Assembly: GCA_017436865.1 (NCBI GenBank) | Contig: JAFSCH010000099.1 | Coordinates: 1-33,453, forward strand | Length of the DNA: 33,453 nucleotides | From: Lachnospiraceae bacterium | GTDB taxonomy: Bacteria > Bacillota > Clostridia > Lachnospirales > Lachnospiraceae | Reading direction: 5' to 3' | Part shown: one piece after another, positions 31,078 through 33,453 of the stretch | Layout: the number at the start of each line of letters is the position of its first letter | Numbering within the stretch: position 1 is the stretch's first letter | Notes under the pieces: generated by a model | Databases searched by the model: none | Told to the model about the DNA's origin: nothing | What the model saw: only the letters and a program-made list of their open reading frames with translations | Program-made: the position numbers and the translations under genes

Positions 31078-33336
31078 ATGAAACAACAGGATAAGATTGT
31101 CATTCATGGTTTAACACAGAACAATTTGAAGAATGTTTCACTTGATATACCAAAGGGGAAACTAGTTGTATTTACCGGAGTGTCGGGATCTGGTAAGTCA
31201 AGTATTGTATTTGACACGATTGCGGCGGAGAGTCAGAGGCAGATGAAGGAGACTTATCCGGCTTTTGTACGTGGGAAATTACCGAAATATGAAAAGCCAA
31301 GAGTGGATAAAATAGAGAACCTATCGGCATCGGTAATTGTAGACCAAAGCAGGCTAGGAGGAAATGCCCGTTCTACGGTTGGAACAATTACGGATTTGTA
31401 TGCACAAATGCGTTTGCTTTTTTCTAGAATAGGAACACCTTATGTGGGAACCTCGTCGTATTTTTCTTTCAACAACCCGAATGGAATGTGCTTGGAGTGT
31501 AGTGGATTGGGAAAGATAACACAGATTGATGTGGAGTCTTTTATTGAACCAGAGAAATCATGGAATGAGGGTTTGATGGATATTACCATGTTTCGTCCGG
31601 GAAGTTGGTACTGGAAACAATATGCGCAGTCAGGGCTCTTTGATTTGGATAAGGCATGGAGTGATTATAGTGTACAGGAAAAGAATCTGCTTCTTTATGG
31701 AGTATATGAAAAGGGCGGAGAGCAGGTTCATCCTAAGGTAGAGGGAATCTATCACTATCTGACAAGAACATTACTGAATAAAGATCGGTCAGATTCATCA
31801 GAAACAATTCAAAAACGACTGGAAAAATTGTTGAAACAGGAGGAATGTCCTTGCTGTCATGGAAAAAGGTTGAATCAGGCAGCATTAGCATGTAAGGTAC
31901 ATGGATATTCCATAGCAGAGCTGTGTGATATGGAATTTTCTGAGCTATATATGGTTATGAAAGAAATAGAAGCTCCTGCTGTCAGTACCATTGTGGAATC
32001 TATGACAGCGACCTTGGAACGAATGATAGATATAGGACTGCCTTATCTGAATCTGAATCGGGAAACGACATCTCTGTCAGGAGGAGAGGCGCAGCGTTTA
32101 AAGCTTGTGCGGTATATGGGAAGCTCGTTAACTGGAATGACCTATATTTTTGACGAACCAAGTACTGGAATGCATCCAAGAGATGTTCACAGAATGAGCA
32201 GACTATTGACCAGTCTTCGGGACAAAGGAAATACTGTGTTGGTGGTTGAGCACGATAAGGATATCATTAGTATTGCGGATGAGGTCATTGATGTAGGGCC
32301 GCTGGCTGGGAAAAATGGTGGTCAGATTTTGTTTCAGGGAAGCTATGAGCAGCTGCTGGTATCGGGTACATTAACCGGAAATGCAATGCGAGAGAAGATA
32401 ACGGTTAAGGAAGCACCAAGAAAGCCGGTTAAGTTTCTTCCAGTCAGAGAGGCAAAGTTACACAATCTGAAAAATGTTTCCGTTGATATTCCGCTAAATG
32501 TCCTGACGGTTGTAACGGGAGTGGCAGGCTCGGGAAAGAGTAGTCTGATTCGTGAGGTATTCGCAAAACAATATGAGGATGAAGTGGTTTTGGTAGACCA
32601 GTCACCGATTTCCGCACGAGAGCGTTCGACACCGGCAACGTTTTTGGGGTTCTTTGACGAAATAAGAAAGCTTATGGCAGCAGAAAACAAGGTAGATGCA
32701 GCATTGTTTTCTTTTAATAGCAAGGGCGCATGTCCGATATGTAAGGGAAAAGGTATTATTGTGACGGAGCTTGCCTTTATGGACCCGATTGTGACGGAAT
32801 GTGAAGCCTGTGAAGGCGTAAGATACAGTAAGGAAGCATTGTCTTATCATTATCAGGGTAAGAATATTGTAGAAATACTTCGTATGTCAGCAGAAGAAGC
32901 GTTGGTATTCTTTGAAGAAAATAAGAAAATTAGAAAATATGTGAAGGCTATGATAGAGGTAGGATTGCCGTATCTTTCTTTAGGACAGCCACTTTCTACT
33001 CTGTCAGGGGGCGAACGACAGAGAATCAAGCTGGCAAAGCATTTGGATAAGAAAGGAAACGTCTATGTTTTAGATGAACCGACCACAGGACTTCATGCCT
33101 CTGATATTAAGAAGGTTATGCGTTTATTGGAGGAACTGGTTAAGCGGGGAAATACGGTTATAGTCATAGAGCATAATACAGATGTGATGAAGCTTGCAGA
33201 TTATCTGATTGATGTTGGGCCGGATGGAGGTAATGCAGGCGGTGAGGTTGTATTTACCGGGACACCACAGGATATGATAGAACAGGCAGAAACGATAACT
33301 GCGAGATATTTAATCTTAACTTCCAGTAGAAGTTGA
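31078..33336 (+). CDS. UvrA2/DrrC-like ABC ATPase, short UvrA paralogue
   Basis: The 752-residue protein has two UvrA-type ATPase halves, with Walker A GVSGSGKS (34-41) and GVAGSGKS (481-488), signature motifs SLSGGEAQR and TLSGGERQR, and Walker B segments YIFDEPSTG and YVLDEPTTG. UvrA proper has about 940 residues. The shortfall lies in the region between the first Walker A and first signature, where the UvrB-binding domain would be, so the protein should not serve normal UvrABC repair. Cys pairs remain (CLEC, CPCC, CPIC, CEAC), of which CPIC and CEAC form the C-terminal zinc module. Such UvrA2 or DrrC-like proteins are linked to resistance against DNA-binding drugs, which fits its place after a MATE exporter. 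GGAGG precedes ATG 31078. Confidence 0.9.
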   Translation: MKQQDKIVIHGLTQNNLKNVSLDIPKGKLVVFTGVSGSGKSSIVFDTIAAESQRQMKETYPAFVRGKLPKYEKPRVDKIENLSASVIVDQSRLGGNARSTVGTITDLYAQMRLLFSRIGTPYVGTSSYFSFNNPNGMCLECSGLGKITQIDVESFIEPEKSWNEGLMDITMFRPGSWYWKQYAQSGLFDLDKAWSDYSVQEKNLLLYGVYEKGGEQVHPKVEGIYHYLTRTLLNKDRSDSSETIQKRLEKLLKQEECPCCHGKRLNQAALACKVHGYSIAELCDMEFSELYMVMKEIEAPAVSTIVESMTATLERMIDIGLPYLNLNRETTSLSGGEAQRLKLVRYMGSSLTGMTYIFDEPSTGMHPRDVHRMSRLLTSLRDKGNTVLVVEHDKDIISIADEVIDVGPLAGKNGGQILFQGSYEQLLVSGTLTGNAMREKITVKEAPRKPVKFLPVREAKLHNLKNVSVDIPLNVLTVVTGVAGSGKSSLIREVFAKQYEDEVVLVDQSPISARERSTPATFLGFFDEIRKLMAAENKVDAALFSFNSKGACPICKGKGIIVTELAFMDPIVTECEACEGVRYSKEALSYHYQGKNIVEILRMSAEEALVFFEENKKIRKYVKAMIEVGLPYLSLGQPLSTLSGGERQRIKLAKHLDKKGNVYVLDEPTTGLHASDIKKVMRLLEELVKRGNTVIVIEHNTDVMKLADYLIDVGPDGGNAGGEVVFTGTPQDMIEQAETITARYLILTSSRS

Positions 33337-33360
33337 CACTCAATCGAAAATAAATGCTCA

Positions 33361-33405
33361 AAACGGGCAGAAAATCAGCGAATTTTCTTGATTTTCTGCC
33401 CGTTT
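33361..33405. terminator. strong intrinsic terminator after the UvrA-like gene
   Basis: AAACGGGCAGAAAATCA (33361-33377) pairs perfectly over 17 bp with TGATTTTCTGCCCGTTT (33389-33405), followed by CTTGTTAT. The T-run is formed mainly by the last stem bases. Confidence 0.8.
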
Positions 33406-33437
33406 CTTGTTATAATAATTGAGTAGGTATACATACT
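33388..33437 (+). promoter_or_regulatory. promoter with operator-like palindrome for the next gene
   Basis: TTGATT (33388-33393), 17 bases and a perfect TATAAT (33411-33416) overlap the 3' arm of the terminator. AGTAGGTATACATACT (33422-33437), a near-perfect palindrome (14 of 16), lies at the expected transcription start, where a repressor would block initiation. The gene it serves is outside the window. Confidence 0.55.
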
Positions 33438-33453
33438 TAATGTTTGAGTGAGA

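Noticed and set aside
1-33453. tRNA, rRNA, CRISPR array, prophage integrase
   Set aside because: I looked for cloverleaf-like tails, rRNA landmarks, regular repeat-spacer arrays and tyrosine or serine recombinase motifs and saw none; a covariance-model search would be needed to exclude small RNAs.

Overview
The window looks like a chromosomal segment of a low-GC, spore-forming-lineage Bacillota, most likely a Lachnospiraceae-type Clostridia. The grounds are A+T-rich codons, GGAGG-type ribosome sites, a cysteine T-box leader, the order cysE-cysS-mrnC-rlmB-sigH, a Spo0H-like sigma factor, a DUF3048 lipoprotein-like protein and a VanZ-like protein. This placement is inference; no rRNA or tRNA gene is present to anchor it.

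Housekeeping block (1-19421): the tail of an unidentified gene, a phosphohexomutase, ispF and deoD. Next come a T-box leader and a pair of double-hairpin repeats ahead of cysE, cysS and mrnC, then rlmB, sigH with a coupled membrane-anchored protein, recQ and a DUF3048 protein. The block ends with a divergent VanZ-like gene, a small unknown gene with a TetR regulator, a NYN-OST-HTH protein and the large one-piece purL.

Accessory block (about 19426-28523): a Tn7-like element begins five bases after the purL stop codon. It has a very short tnsA-like nuclease gene, a tnsB-like DDE transposase gene and a tnsC-like AAA+ ATPase gene, each overlapping the next. A small Cys-rich ORF and a tiny frameshifted ORF follow. 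No TniQ/TnsD-type target selector was recognised. After a terminator comes a two-gene cargo, a KAP-type P-loop NTPase and a very large HSP90/GHKL-type ATPase, which is a plausible but unproven defence module. The whole is bracketed by two 269-bp direct repeats (called U here) that differ at two positions and sit inside a 12-bp direct repeat of the target. Each U has terminal inverted repeats, an internal extra copy of the terminal motif, and an intrinsic terminator. A promoter just before the right U could make a roughly 140-nt RNA ending at that terminator. This LTR-like or MITE-like architecture is the most unusual thing in the window.

Resistance block (28592-33453): a terminator, an AraC-type regulator with a GyrI-like effector domain, a MATE exporter and a UvrA2/DrrC-like ABC protein. 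Together they look like a drug-sensing, efflux and protection cassette. The window ends in a terminator that overlaps a candidate promoter with an operator-like palindrome for the next gene.
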